Source: Trichuris trichiura (lineage: Eukaryota > Nematoda > Enoplea > Trichinellida > Trichuridae). From it: a stretch of 64,000 bases of DNA. Numbering within the stretch: position 1 is the stretch's first letter; every line of letters starts with the position of its first letter. Below the pieces are notes generated by a model that was given only the letters and a program-made list of their open reading frames with translations, was not told where the DNA came from and searched no databases. The DNA is taken from the NCBI GenBank assembly GCA_037903355.1, contig JBAJFE010000004.1, positions 806,001-870,000 of the forward strand, in the 5' to 3' direction. This document shows, piece by piece, positions 45,936-58,000 of the stretch. The position numbers and the translations under genes were made by a program.

Positions 45936-48900
45936 ATGGTTAAATCATTTGAAATGTACAAAAAGTTATGCCAACTGCCTACATTAATTGGAGGAAGAAT
46001 CTCGCTAAACAATGAAAATCGGATCTTGCTAAGCGTAAGTGCGTTCCATTGTTGTTCACTTTTAATTCCCAGCAAAAGTCGCTTTAAGGTAGACTCGATT
46101 TGGTCGCAGCGAGACTTAGTCCGTAATGATACGATCAAGTTTAGCAAAAAGTTTATGGTGCAGTTGGAAAAAGGTGCTTCGGACACTACTGGGATCATGT
46201 GCTCTTTTCCACCCGACGAAATCAACGAGTTTGCCAAATGTCTCCAATTGTACGTCATTCTAGTTCCGTACTTTCCTTGTTAGGATGTGCAGAGCATATA
46301 CGGCCGATTGTCGCAGAGTAGCCATATTCAGAAAAGCCACTCCTGCCAAACGCTCAGGAGCCGCCAGTTCACCGGAAGCTAGCGAGTTTTTGGACATATA
46401 TGATGTTGTCTTAAATTCGAAAATTCATTCTTGCAACTTGAAATCTGCCGAGCAACATGGAAAGGTCCACGTTGGTGCGCGCGTTTGATATTCTTGCAGC
46501 ATTTAGCCACTTCGCTTTCGAAGTTCATTATACGCGAATAGTTTCGGTCCTCGACTATTAGTAGTAACATTTATTAGCCATAGCTCGTAACATTTACGCT
46601 CATTTTTGTTAAATCCTCCTAAAACGCTACAGTATCCTCTTTAATGATCACTAGGTTAAGCATACTATTTAATTCTTCAATAGCTCATCTTTTTCCTAAT
46701 CTGAATCTTGTTTTGCATTAGCTCTTGGGAAACCTCAGTGGTCGCCGGATGGAAATAGGCTGTTGTACGTAGCTGAAAAGTTCCAAAAAATTGTTGGCTA
46801 CAGCGACCCGAAGTACCAACCGTCGCAAGATGATTATGCCGAAGTGAGAATGCTATTCACCTTTCCATTTTGCACTCTTCGTTTCAGTGTAATGAGTTTG
46901 CTGTAAAAGAGCATTGGGGTGAGCAGATGAACGATATCTGCCATCCCGTTATTGCTATGTTTAATCTTGACGGTGGCATGATAACGGTCCTGGATAATTT
47001 AATTGACGATTGGGCTCCAACTGAGGTTAGCTACCTTGCGTAGTCAAAAGCGTTAAAAGTTTTGCCCTTCTAGCCGGTTTGGCAGCCTGACGGAGGCGGT
47101 TTCATGTTTGTAGCCATGAACGAAAAACCAGTAAAGCTGGGAAGACTGTTTTGCTTCAATAGAGAGTCAGTGTGTACAATAAGTTTATATCAAATAAAGA
47201 AAGCCCAATTTCAGATGTCGTTTGGTCAGCTACAGTTTCAAAAGTGGAAAAGCTCAATTCATAAGTCCCCCGGGAAACGCTATATCGTCGCCACGATTCA
47301 GTTTGGATGGAACAAAGCTTGTATATTTGGCAACGGAGATAGGCGGACCACATGCCAAAGCGTCTAAGCTTAGACTGGTTCGTTTCGATTCCGGAGAATA
47401 CTTATTTAGTAGCATACATTTTCCAGCGTATCTCTGACGATGACGTCATATTGGTTAATACTGTTGCCAAGACAAATTCGGACGAAGAATTTCCCGGGCT
47501 TTACTCAGCCGATCTGCCCCAAAGGTGTTGGTCTAACGATGGCAAGCGAGTGTTCATGTCATCCGTTTGGGGTTCAACAATGGTAAGCGAATTACCTTTC
47601 TATTTTGAAGACGAGCATTCATCCATCCGTGAAATGCAGGTAATACTCTCGGTTGATATAGAAAGCCGAACAGTTTCAAAGCTCAAGGATCCACGTGATA
47701 GTTTATGTATGTTAAACTTAACTTGTTCAATATTCAGAAAGTAACCTAACCTTTTTGTAGACGACCATTCTTGGATGCTGCTTGACGTTGCTGAAGATTA
47801 TCTTTTGGCATCAGTTAGTTCTCCAAATTCTCCCAATCGATTGGCGCTTAGTCGTTTGCCGGAAAAGGAGAGCAACTGCCAGGTGAAATGGTTACTCTTT
47901 CCGGAAACAGCAGCATCCGAAGAATTGCGAAAGACATTCTCTTGGAATACGCTTTGCTTTCGTCGGTCGGCTCTGCCGGACGAACCCGCCGAATTTGGTT
48001 AGGGAAAGCGACCCTTTTCAAGGGTGGAATACTCGTTTTCAGAAAACATCCCGTACGAAGCCATCTACTTACGACCTATAGGCAAAGACCAATATCCGTT
48101 GATATTATGGCCGCATGGTGGTCCACATTCCGCCTACTTGACAAGCTTTGCTCTTTTGCCAGCTCTTTTTACCTCTTTAGGCTTTGCTGTACTTCGTGGC
48201 AAGTTCACTTGTTTTATCAGCATGAATTAGCCGTGAATGATGACGTCATATTTCCAGTGAATTACCGGGGGTCATTTGGCTTTGGCGAAGATTTTCTCCG
48301 AGCGCTTCCAGGACGAGTTGGGAAACTGGATGTGTTGGACTGTCGAGTATAAGTTGATCGTTCGACAGCGCTAAACTAATATGTTCTTTGTAGCATGCTT
48401 GCGATACGGTGTGCGAATACGACCGACGTATCGATCCAAATAGAATAGCTCTTTTTGGTGCTTCTCATGGTGGGTTCCTGGCGCTTCACCTAATTGGTCA
48501 GTTCGCTCGAAATTTTCGAGCATGCGTAGCATTGAATCCAGTAACGAACATATCCGGTGGGTCAACATACTGTTGCGCTATTTTTTTAAAAGTAGCAAAT
48601 AAATAGCCATGTACAATTGCTCGGACATTCCCGATTGGTGCGTTGTCGAAGCGTTGGGCGAAGACTTGAAGCCCGGCACCGTTTTGGACAAACAGAAGCA
48701 GCGCGTAATGTGGGAAGCTTCGCCGATTCAATATGCCGAAAAGGTATTCAATTTGAGCTAAACGGTCAGCTGACAGTATTCCGATTTGGAGGTAACCACG
48801 CCTACGCTATTTCTTCTGGGCAAGAGCGATCTCCGTGTGCCTTCCTCCCAATGCAAAGAATTTATAAGCGTATTGAAGAGTAGGAATGTACCAGTACGGT

Positions 48901-49081
48901 AATAACGCTCGCATAGCGATTGCTATGTTGTTTATTTATTTAATTTTTTTGCAGGGTTCTCAGCTATCCGGAAAACTCTCATCCACTGAACAAAGTGGAT
49001 GCCGAATGCGATTTTGCCTTGAATGCTTTGGCTTGGATTGATCGCTGGTTGAAAACAACACCGGAGCAACAACAACAGTGA
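45936..49081 (+). CDS. APEH: Acylaminoacyl peptidase (acyl-peptide hydrolase)
   Basis: A multi-exon gene with mostly 45-60 bp introns. Exon 1 is 45936-46249 and the stop is at 49079-49081. The N-terminal half is the beta-propeller: I-W-S-Q-R-D-L, K-P-Q-W-S-P-D-G-N-R-L-L-Y-V-A-E-K, F-A-V-K-E-H-W-G-E-Q-M and C-W-S-N-D-G-K-R-V-F are all family landmarks. The C-terminal alpha/beta hydrolase has H-G-G-P-H-S (oxyanion region), V-N-Y-R-G-S-F-G-F-G, the nucleophile in G-A-S-H-G-G (Ser codon 48463-48465), Asp in G-K-S-D-L-R-V-P and His in E-N-S-H-P-L, a complete catalytic triad. The enzyme (S9C family) removes N-acylated residues from peptides in the cytosol. One intron, starting after F-A-V-L-R near 48200, uses a GC donor. 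Some middle exon borders are approximate. Confidence 0.92.
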
Positions 49082-49235
49082 CACCTAGCCTAACTTAGAA
49101 TTTTGAGTTAGCGGATGAGAAATATTTGCATAACGCCAGACCACCTATTCGTATTCAATTTTTAGACTGATCGATCTTCCTTTTCACCAAAGCGCCTTTA
49201 TGGCCAACATTATTGATTAGGCTAAGCTGAGCTTT

Positions 49236-49431
49236 GGATAGATTGCCTGATTAAAATCACATGTTTTTTTTCTATATACATTGTTTAGCAAAGATCTATG
49301 CAAAGATTTCATTCGTAAACCACATTCTACAGTGGATAGATTGCCTGATTAAAATCACATGTTTTTTTTCTATATACATTGTTTAGCAAAGATCTATGCA
49401 AAGATTTCATTCGTAAACCACATTCTACAGT
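49236..49431. repeat. Perfect 98-bp tandem duplication
   Basis: Units 49236-49333 and 49334-49431 appear identical. It lies about 150 bp after the APEH stop. It may be a very recent duplication or an assembly artefact. Confidence 0.9.
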
Positions 49432-49978
49432 GAACGCTCGTTAGCTGAGATTTCAGCTGACCGATCTCGCCTAGAAGAGCTACAGAGTTAAATTATCAAT
49501 GAGTGGCGTTAAACCTGCAGCACGCCATTGCTCCCTAGACAAAATTATTTATTTTTTGTTGGTATGGCGAGTCGAAGCTAGTGATGTTTTTTCAAGTCTA
49601 TAAACTTCAAGCTTCAGTTCATCTGCTTTCTGTACTGATTTTTAAAATTGCTAAGTGTAGTTTTATAAAGAAAAAAATTGTGATAATAAACATACGGCTA
49701 CCCAGTACAGAGTTTCCGCTATTCAAATATTTTGAATATGTACTACGGTAAGTATGGTACCTGCAGATCAACTGTTCTCCAGTTTATTCAAACGAGCGCT
49801 AGAAAAGTATAAGTGGAACGAAGAAGTTTTACTACGCATATGTTATGACCTAGGCTAATGAGATAGTCAGTTCTTTTCCAGAAATACGCGATTTATTCCG
49901 ACAAACAAAAACAACAAAAGTAAAGAAAACACCGTAATACGAATAATTTTCTTTCACCGCAATACAGGCTAAGAATGC

Positions 49979-50272
49979 TTGCCATATTTCACTAAATGCG
50001 TTAAACATGACGGTCGTAGCTATTGCGGAGTAAGGACTTACGCTGGACGCACTGGCAGAATTGTATCGATAGAAAAAGCCGCCGCACTAATGGGGAAATG
50101 TTCACCTCTGTTGAAACATGAGCATTGGGGAGAATTGAAAAACGAACTTCCCATTAGCGAAGGATGGGCGGTTAATGAAAAAACAGTTTCAGCGAAAAGT
50201 GAAGTTGCATGGACTGCCGTTGAGCACATGCGGGGAAGACGACTGCAAATAAGGTATGATTCGAAAAGTTAG
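49979..50272 (+). CDS. Unrecognised open frame
   Basis: A 97-codon frame with balanced, protein-like composition (C-V-K-H-D-G-R-S-Y-C-G, H-E-H-W-G-E-L-K-N-E-L). It opens with TTG, and a TAA lies three codons upstream, so it would have to be an exon or a fragment. I do not recognise it. Confidence 0.25.
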   Translation: MPYFTKCVKHDGRSYCGVRTYAGRTGRIVSIEKAAALMGKCSPLLKHEHWGELKNELPISEGWAVNEKTVSAKSEVAWTAVEHMRGRRLQIRYDSKS

Positions 50273-50785
50273 TGTCTCCTGTGTAAGCCCTGTTCAGTTA
50301 CCAAGCATTACTCTCTGCTACGACTAAGATTGTACTCATCGTACACTCGCGAGTGTACGACGTGAGTAGACCGGAGAATCTTTTAACGAAACGCCTCTCT
50401 CAGGCCTAGGATCCAGGGACTTTCCTCAGAGAATGACATGAGCTACAATGAACTCGATTTGTCTCTGACAGCTACCACGGAGACGCTGGTAAACTTCCTT
50501 TCAAACAGCTTATATATATATCTAATATTCTGCCAACAACTAAGCTAAAGGTTTACTGATCGTTCAGATAATGGCCAATTAAACGTAACTAACTGAACAC
50601 GGTGCACATTAAATGCGCAATGCGCTGCCAGCTGTTTCCGTAGGTCTTGCTCCGTTGGTTTGTTCGACAAAAAGCTGCCGATTAACCTGAAAACTTTGTA
50701 CTATACAGTAACTGCGTTCAATTCAAATGTATTTCAGAGCATGAAATCTGGCTTTCGGTTTTATTCTCAGCGTGTATTTCAATTA

Positions 50786-51467
50786 CAGTAGAACCTCCGA
50801 AGTTGACTGAATTTTGACCAGTTGGTTGAGGACGGAGAGCTGGATTCGTCAGAGACGAAGAGGATCATGTCGAGCTCCGGCCTGATAGTCCCACTTCCGA
50901 AGTAGAGATTGAAGGAGTAAACTTCGAAGATTTCGTTTCAATGGATGATGAATTGGCCACTTCTACCGAACCCGACCCACAAGCACAATCTTTCAGTCTA
51001 TACTAGCCGAAGCGGGACTGAGCCCAGAAGACGACGTAGAGGAGGAAAGTGAAAATGAGACGGAAATGGTACAGAAGCTGAAGGAAGAGGACGTCGGGCG
51101 CGTGTTAGCGCAGCTGAAGTGTTTTGCTGCTGAAAAATGTCCAAAGATGCTGAGCGCGGTAGCTATCGGGGAGACCGCCCTTGGTGCTTATGTTTGCAGT
51201 AAGAAGAAGCACCAGACTAGAATTGATACCTTTTTCAGCAAGCAGTGTAGCCCCTAAAAAGCTTATGCATGATTTTACAGTGTTATTTTTATGCATCTCA
51301 CCGTTTAATAGACCTCCAATTGATGCTCTGCAATAGAATAAAACGCATACAGATGCTAATCTGTTCAGCCGAGCCAGTTATACCCACAGTTCCAATATAT
51401 TGACCACCTCCTATGTTGACCAGTTTTCTCCGGTCCCTTGGGTGGTCAACTTACGGAGGTTCTACTG
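50786..51467 (+). mobile_element. Internally deleted pogo/Tigger transposon
   Basis: Inverted termini CAGTAGAACCTCC...GGAGGTTCTACTG with TA on both sides (50784-50785, 51468-51469). Inside is only the C-terminal part of a transposase; the DNA-binding and DDE domains are missing. The right 70 bp matches the MITE at 26810-26995. Confidence 0.85.
50835..51257 (+). pseudogene. pogo/Tigger transposase C-terminal fragment with PIP box
   Basis: An acidic frame (broken by at least one frameshift near 50990) continues to a clean 51033-51257 segment that ends with K-K-H-Q-T-R-I-D-T-F-F-S-K. Q-T-R-I-D-T-F-F matches the PCNA-interacting Q-x-x-I-x-x-F-F motif; a PCNA-binding C-terminus is known for pogo transposase. 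Without the catalytic domain it cannot transpose alone. Confidence 0.7.
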
Positions 51468-51860
51468 TATGTCTTTTTCGTAAGGGCTGCTACTTGTGTT
51501 CAAATTTTTTATGATCGTTCTGTTTCCAGAAAAAATATTTTTAACTTGCCGAGCTTTCAAACAGCAACTTGCCCTGAAAAGGGCACTTTTCGTGGAAAGA
51601 AAATGGCTTCGGGCTATCGCTTTTTGCTGTGTACTTCGATTCGCGGACGTTGGTGACTCCACTTTCGTTACCATCCGGTCGCATTTAATTTTTCTCATCT
51701 TAGTAGCGGTTCCATCGAAGCGAATATTATTTCGAGTAAGGTAATTATTCTGGTTAGGTTTGCACCTTTTACTGCTTATTGAAAGCATGCGTAAACTGCA
51801 TTGGCGCTATGTTATTCTTCTTGGAACTTAAACATGGGGCAAATGGAATAGTAATGCTTG

Positions 51861-53492
51861 TCATTCTTTAATTATTACATCGACCGCATCTCCACTTTCC
51901 ATGTCCAGCGATGAGGGAGTGTCAGTTTCACATATTCTATCCCCGTCAAAAAAGACTGCCAAATTCGACGAGTCGGTCTTGAAATGCTCACACAGTTTTC
52001 CAATGATTGCACTGAATTCAGCCGTCTGTAAATTACGTATGTTAGCGAAATATTGGGATTTACAATTTGATGAACTAAGCCACCGCGGCGTAACGTACAT
52101 TTATTAACAACCGATGTTATTACTGAAGCGTATATAACATCAAACAAAGTAATTCTTTTAAATGACCGCATGATCAGGTGTTATAATTTAAATAATCGAT
52201 AATACAAAACGATTGAACCTATTTGCTCATTAATATTTCTGAAATTTTTGCTGCACTTACAGAAAACATTACCACAGGGTTGAAGAATGCGCTTACTTTG
52301 TCCACGGCAAGGATAACTGGCGCTCGTTTTTGAAGAACGAACTTCAACTTGAAGGTATTCAACATAGCTTCTTTGACTAGTTCGTCAATTTCAAATTCTG
52401 AAAGTAAGCAGAAGTTTAAATAAAAGACTTCACGCGTGCCGGCCAAAATATAGCTGTTATAACCGTTAATGAAATTGACTGTCTGTTATGTTACCTGAAC
52501 ATACCCTATGCTTCGTGCAGTACTCTACGAGCAAGGAGACGAGCTTTGCTGTGTTCTCACTTACAGAAACACCGCTTAATCAAGCTGAAGACACAATCTC
52601 TAAGCTGTAGGGGAATTAGAAACTTAGTATTTAAACAGAAAACTTCGTTCAACCCAAGAAGATAGACAATTCTGTTCGTACTGAGTAAGGACGAGAAGCG
52701 GAGCTTTGGGAAGTATACCACATCGTCTGATCGGGTAGCAATTGAAAAGTACATTATCTTTACGCAATAACATAAGTACAACAACGGACAGTCTACAACT
52801 GGAAATATCCTGTTCAACGGAACTTCTTCCTGCCAAAATGGTGGTTATCTTCTGAGAGAACGAGCAGCCTTTTCAACAAGTCCAAAAGAAAGCATACCAA
52901 TGCAGTCCGTCTTCGCAGCTTCAATCTGCTCGAGAGATTCTTGACCGCTAACCAATTTATCATGTAAACGGAGTCGCACGCTACACGCTGGGGCATGCAA
53001 CTGTTGAGCTAAGTAATTTTTCAAAACATTTAATGGCTCGGTCTAGAATGTCAAACAATCAGTGCGTATTCAAGCAGCACAATACTTACCCGGGATATGT
53101 TGAAGCTTAAAAAATGATTTTTTCCTTCGTAAAAGCCATATGCAGTCACGAGTGACAGCGAATCGTCTTTTTGTTCAGGCAAGATAGAAATAGTATCTTC
53201 GTCGTCGTCGTGGCGGTTTGCGATGTCCTTTCTTTTCTTTTTTCTTTCCGGCTTTGCGCTGCTTGAGCGACGAAAACGATAACAATAAGCAGACTTAGCA
53301 AAATGGACAGTTTGAAGTATCACGAGTGCGCTAGTATTAAAATCTATAATTTGCATACCTAGTTGTCAGATCAACTTCTTTAATCTGTCTTCTCGCCGCA
53401 TTTTCTTTAGCTGCTTTCAACCTATTAGCAGCAAGGGCTTCTTTTACTCTGCTGTATACTGAGCAGTCTTCTTCGTCAGAGGAACTGTCCAT
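51861..53492 (-). CDS. SUMO-like-domain protein (NFATC2IP/Esc2/Rad60 type)
   Basis: The start exon 53492-53359 encodes an acidic N-terminus (M-D-S-S-S-D-E-E-D). A second exon, probably 53261-53090, is basic then acidic. The last two exons, 52397-52297 and 52025-51861, are firm: together they form a ubiquitin-like fold (K-L-K-F-V-L-Q-K-R, then F-F-D-G-D-R-I) ending with D-T-P-S-S-L-D-M-E-S-G-D-A-V-D-V-I, the SUMO-like signature L-x-M-E-x-G-D-x-I-D-V. One or more exons between 53089 and 52398 are unresolved; a candidate near 52990-52900 did not fit phase. The family acts in SUMO-dependent genome maintenance or transcription; this is inferred. It ends at the C-terminus without a diglycine, so it is not itself SUMO. 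Confidence 0.6.
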
Positions 53493-55080
53493 TCAGGAAG
53501 AAATGCTAAGCAAAAGTAAACAGAGGGCTGCCTTCAACGCTCACAGGCGTGAATGGCAACGAACAAAATGCAAATCTAATTCGCAGATAGTAAAACAAAT
53601 AAAAGCAGTTTAACAGAAGTAATCTAAAGTAAACAAAATAATAAAATGCATTAATTCAAAGTAAATGAAGTAAAAAGTCACACACGCATAGGCAAAACAT
53701 GGCAACAGATTTACTTTCGTTAAGAAGCAGTGACTCAAAGAACAGCAGGTTCGTTATTAAGGATGGAAAGGTACGCTTAGAGAAGCTTAACTGATACTGT
53801 AAATCTGTTTCAGTAAAACGTTATCCCTTAGCCGTAGCTTAAATCGTTGCGTAAGGCTTTCAGCGCGTTCCTTTTATGGGCCGGGAAAGTTTGCAGCACC
53901 ACCACTTTGCCTACTTTGTTTTCCGAAGTAGCATGGAATGTTTAAAGTGCAAAATAGCCAAAGTTCTAAAATTTAAACTGCGCGTTTTATTTTGCGCACT
54001 ACTGCACTCTGCACTACTCTACATCTCTGCACTACTGCATTATTAATAGTACAGTAGGCAAATAAGAAACGCAGGTAATAACTTGTTTAACAAGGTTAGC
54101 CAACAAACAGATACGTCTTAGGCTGGTGTTTTTATACTGCTAGGCAACAGCTTATGTGCCATAATGCTTACAGTGTAAGTCTGTCTTAAAAGACGTACTG
54201 ACTGTTATTTTTAAAAATTTTTTCTGAGGTTACGTTTCAAGCAATTATTAAATTGTTTTGCGCAATGTACATTTCCACAATTACCTTTGAACGCGCAGCG
54301 TGAAGCTTAAATGCATCAAACCTTGTTTGGAATGCACGTTAATAGAAATGGTAACTTTTGCTGTTACAGTATACCATACGTTGCGTCTGTTTTAAACGTA
54401 TTTGTCTTCGTTAAAATGGTTGTCGTTTCCGGTGCGCATAGGTTTTCTTCATGTGTTAAAATCGTATAATTTTTTTTTCTAAAATGATTATGCGATAGTT
54501 TAGGAGTGTTACTGTCGTCCCTATTGTTTTGACCGAGTGTAGTGTTTTACCTTTCGTGAATAAGGCAGCAGAGTCTTTGGTTTCGATCGAGAAATTATTT
54601 TTTCCTTATATTTATCTCCCGCGTTTTTCTATTCAATCCATTAACACTATTCTGATTGTTCTTTCGAGCTTTCTGTTGACATGTCGTAATGCAGTGTCAT
54701 AGGCGGCTTTAGTACTTGAAAAATTCTCGTTTCCTGATCATTTAGGAATACAGTTTACCGTCAATAGCTATAGAAAAAGTGATTAACAACAAAATGAAGT
54801 TGTTTGGAAATGCCAATTCGTATCTCTGTTTTTTTTACAGTCCTCTTTTTCTAATTTGCATTCTTCCCGGTCAATGTTTTTACTTTGGCTGTTTCTCGCC
54901 AGTTTGATGTCAAATAAAATAACGTCCATTTTTAATGCCACTGGTGAACAGTTATCCGCTTTGTTTTTTATTAGATGTTAGCATAAGTATACGTGAAACT
55001 TTAGCACTTATACGTACTGATCAAAGTACAGACGGTTGACTTTCTAGGTTTATAACAAAAAATATCGTCTTGTTTGACAA
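53493..55080. other. Divergent spacer between the SUMO-like gene and SNRNP27
   Basis: No gene seen. A short direct repeat of GCACTACTGCA-like words occurs at 53995-54045. The region should contain both promoters. Confidence 0.35.
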
Positions 55081-58000
55081 ATGGGTCGTAGTAGATCTAG
55101 AACACGCAGAAGTAAGTTGCCTTGCATGTGTGCTTCAATATTCATAATTTCGTTTGGTTAGGTCGTCGCGAATCCAGGTCGCCCTCACGGGATCGCGGCC
55201 GATGGTCTCCTTACAGAAAGAGAAAAAGGTAAGCTCACCTGGAGAGCTCCACTCCTTTCTTCCCTTAACTTTAACTTTAATTAGATCGAGATCCAGGTCG
55301 TCTCGCCGCGACAGAAAACGACGTCATCATCGTTCGCGGTTTGTCCACTTTTTGGTTTTTGTTTTCCCGCAGTTATTTAACCAACTAATTGCTCGTATTC
55401 CGAGGTTAAGGCAAAGTTCTCTCGAACCCGAAGGCGCTTAATTGTTTCAACTTTACATTCTGAGTCGAGCATTGCTTTAAATTTCATAATAATAATATTT
55501 ATTGGCATGAAGTTCTTAAACATCTTTATTTATTTGCGGACCTTTCGGGGCTCGTCTTGTCCCTATTTTCGCACTGATGACGGGACAAGACCAATCCCGA
55601 AAGTTCCACAGATAAAAAAAAGAGTTTTATAACAAACTAACCAAATGCATTCCGTAAGAATGACCCTTTATCAATTTGAGTTTAATGTATTTGTGTCACA
55701 ATTTTTGCAGTGGGCAATTCAGAAACCTAGACTGCGAAGTCTTACGCTCTCAGTAATGAAGAGCTGCGCACTTCAATGCCCGCGTAAAATTTTAAACGTA
55801 CGAATGAAAAAACGACGTTTTTGCGCTGGGCTTCCTGTCATAATAGCTCTCATTTCAACGGTTGTATTTAATTACCGTAGTGTAAATGAAGCTCAGGTCA
55901 TAGTAATCTTCAAAGTTTATTTTTATTTCTTTTTCGCATTGATTTGCATCTTTCGTTGCTAAACAGCCTTGCTAAACAATCAAAAAAATCTATAAAAAGT
56001 AGCTTGTTATTCCTAGCTGATTTCGTAATTTTTTCCGTTATATTGCAAGGTGTATCAAAATAAGTACAAGGTAAAAATGTGCTCTTAATGTTAAGAACAG
56101 TACGCTATTAATATAAATGCCTAAGCCTAAAAACTAGTTAAGGCAACTAAAATTTTAAAAGCTGAATGAGCGGGCGATTTCAGAAAAACGAAATGAATAC
56201 GAAGAAATCACAAAGAGTTTTGTTTTGAAAATCTAAAAAATATTATTTATTTCTTTCACAACGTATTTCTTACGGGGCTGTCGCATGTTAATTCTTTGCT
56301 TTGATTGATCCGTTTCTCTATTTGAAACTTCGGTCGTAAAGTATTATTTCCGAGCGAATAATACTTCATGGCCAATAGGGAACTCAAACCAAATAAATAC
56401 ATGTTTCGATGTTGAGTTTGAGTAATTTACAGTTTCACGTATGTATTGCAGTTCTGCTTTTTTTCAACTTATAAATTGTAGTTGGGTGATTGTAAACGGT
56501 GCCTATAATTTTAGCAGTTTTTCTTTTGTCACGAAGAAAGCATTATGCCTAGTTAGGTTTTAGGTTTCACTTAACCTGTTGTCATCTTGAAAAAAAGTAA
56601 TAATAAATAAGTGCTATATTTTATGGGAGGAAAAATTAGTTTTCTATCACTTTGTCAACTATTCATCAATTAACATGCTTTACCCTCTTTTATGTTGTTG
56701 CTGTTGTTTTACTTTTCCTATTTAATTTTGGAGGGTCACGTCGTTCCGCTAATCACGCTTGTTTTTATCCGGCGCATTGTGACTTATTGCTCTTTTTTGT
56801 CATACAAAACGGTGAAGTCGAAAGACTTCTGGTTTGCATAAAATTTTCCCCCACAAAATATGGCTTGCACATTTAAAATCCAGGTTAGAGCATAGTTTTT
56901 GTCCTCTCCAAATTATCTCAGTCCTGCAGCTTCAATATGCTAACATTTCGGTGCATGAATTATTTTTCTTTACAATATCGCAGCCGCAAAAGTTTCTTCC
57001 CGTAATAAATGCAATTTTCGCGCTTGCATTCTTCTAAGTCAGCTGAGATGATCGTGTTTCCTAATTATAATAATGAAAGATAGTGGTCGAGTTGTTATTG
57101 AGTTTTGCATTGCTGTCAATGGCATTTCAACAATTTTTTTCCTTCATAGAAGAATTCCATTGACAATGTTTGCTATAGTGTCTGTACGGCGTAGATATTA
57201 AACGCTAAAACATATTTAATCTCTATACGCTCACTTTTGAAGACGTGGTTTCTTGGTACGGGACCGTATGTTTTCATAATGAAAAAACTTTATGACGGAT
57301 AGGTTCCCGTTGTAGAAAAAATTCCGCAGTTTTGGGTCAATCGAAATATGTTTAATTGTAAATATCTATTTACAACTTAAGACCGCTGATGACGGGTCTC
57401 GATTGACCCGAAAGCTTCGGAGTTTTTTCTGCATAAAAACGGGAACCTATCCGTAATAAAGTTTTTTCATATATGCTCACTTCTTTTATTTTTAACAGTT
57501 TTGTTTGAAAACTTAATCCCGTTTTCGAACATTTAGAATACGTGCTTACTGAGCCTTACTGATTTACTGTTTGCATTTTTTGTAATGTGAAAGATGACTA
57601 TATTCTCCTGTAACACTTGGCGGCACTTTTTTCGCTTTTGAACAATCAACGTCGAGCCGCGTAGTTTCCATTTTGTAATACGTTACTGCATGCTTTTGGA
57701 CGGATGACGTAAAAGACATTGGAATGTCCAATTGGTATTTACCAGCTTTCGCGCATATGTCTTTTGAATAGTTTGAATGTGCAGGCGTAGAAGCCATTCC
57801 GAAGCGTCGCATTCCTTTTTCCTTGATGAATTGCCGTTTGAAATATCCCTACGACGTCTTCTTCCATTCAATAGTTCAGTCACGTTTCGTATAGTCACGA
57901 GATGGCTGTTTTGGCTTGCATGATAAATGCGCTTGTTTTCATTTTTCAAAATTTTCTTGTAATTTAATAATGTTCCACCGTTTAATGGTGCCAGTCAAAA

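Larger units (their letters stand above)
49082..50785. other. Spacer with a tandem duplication and one doubtful frame
   Basis: Apart from the 98-bp duplication and the 97-codon frame listed separately, nothing coding is recognised. An AATAAA-like site lies near 49685. Confidence 0.3.

Noticed and set aside
47104..47367. 87-codon frame within APEH
   Set aside because: It reads through an intron and then in the wrong frame; the propeller frame next to it matches the family.
52557..52836. Two overlapping minus-strand frames between exons of the SUMO-like gene
   Set aside because: Neither has usable splice phase or family similarity; treated as intron.
57564..57949. Two overlapping minus-strand frames in SNRNP27 intron 3
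   Set aside because: Composition is not distinctive and no splice partners or homology were seen.
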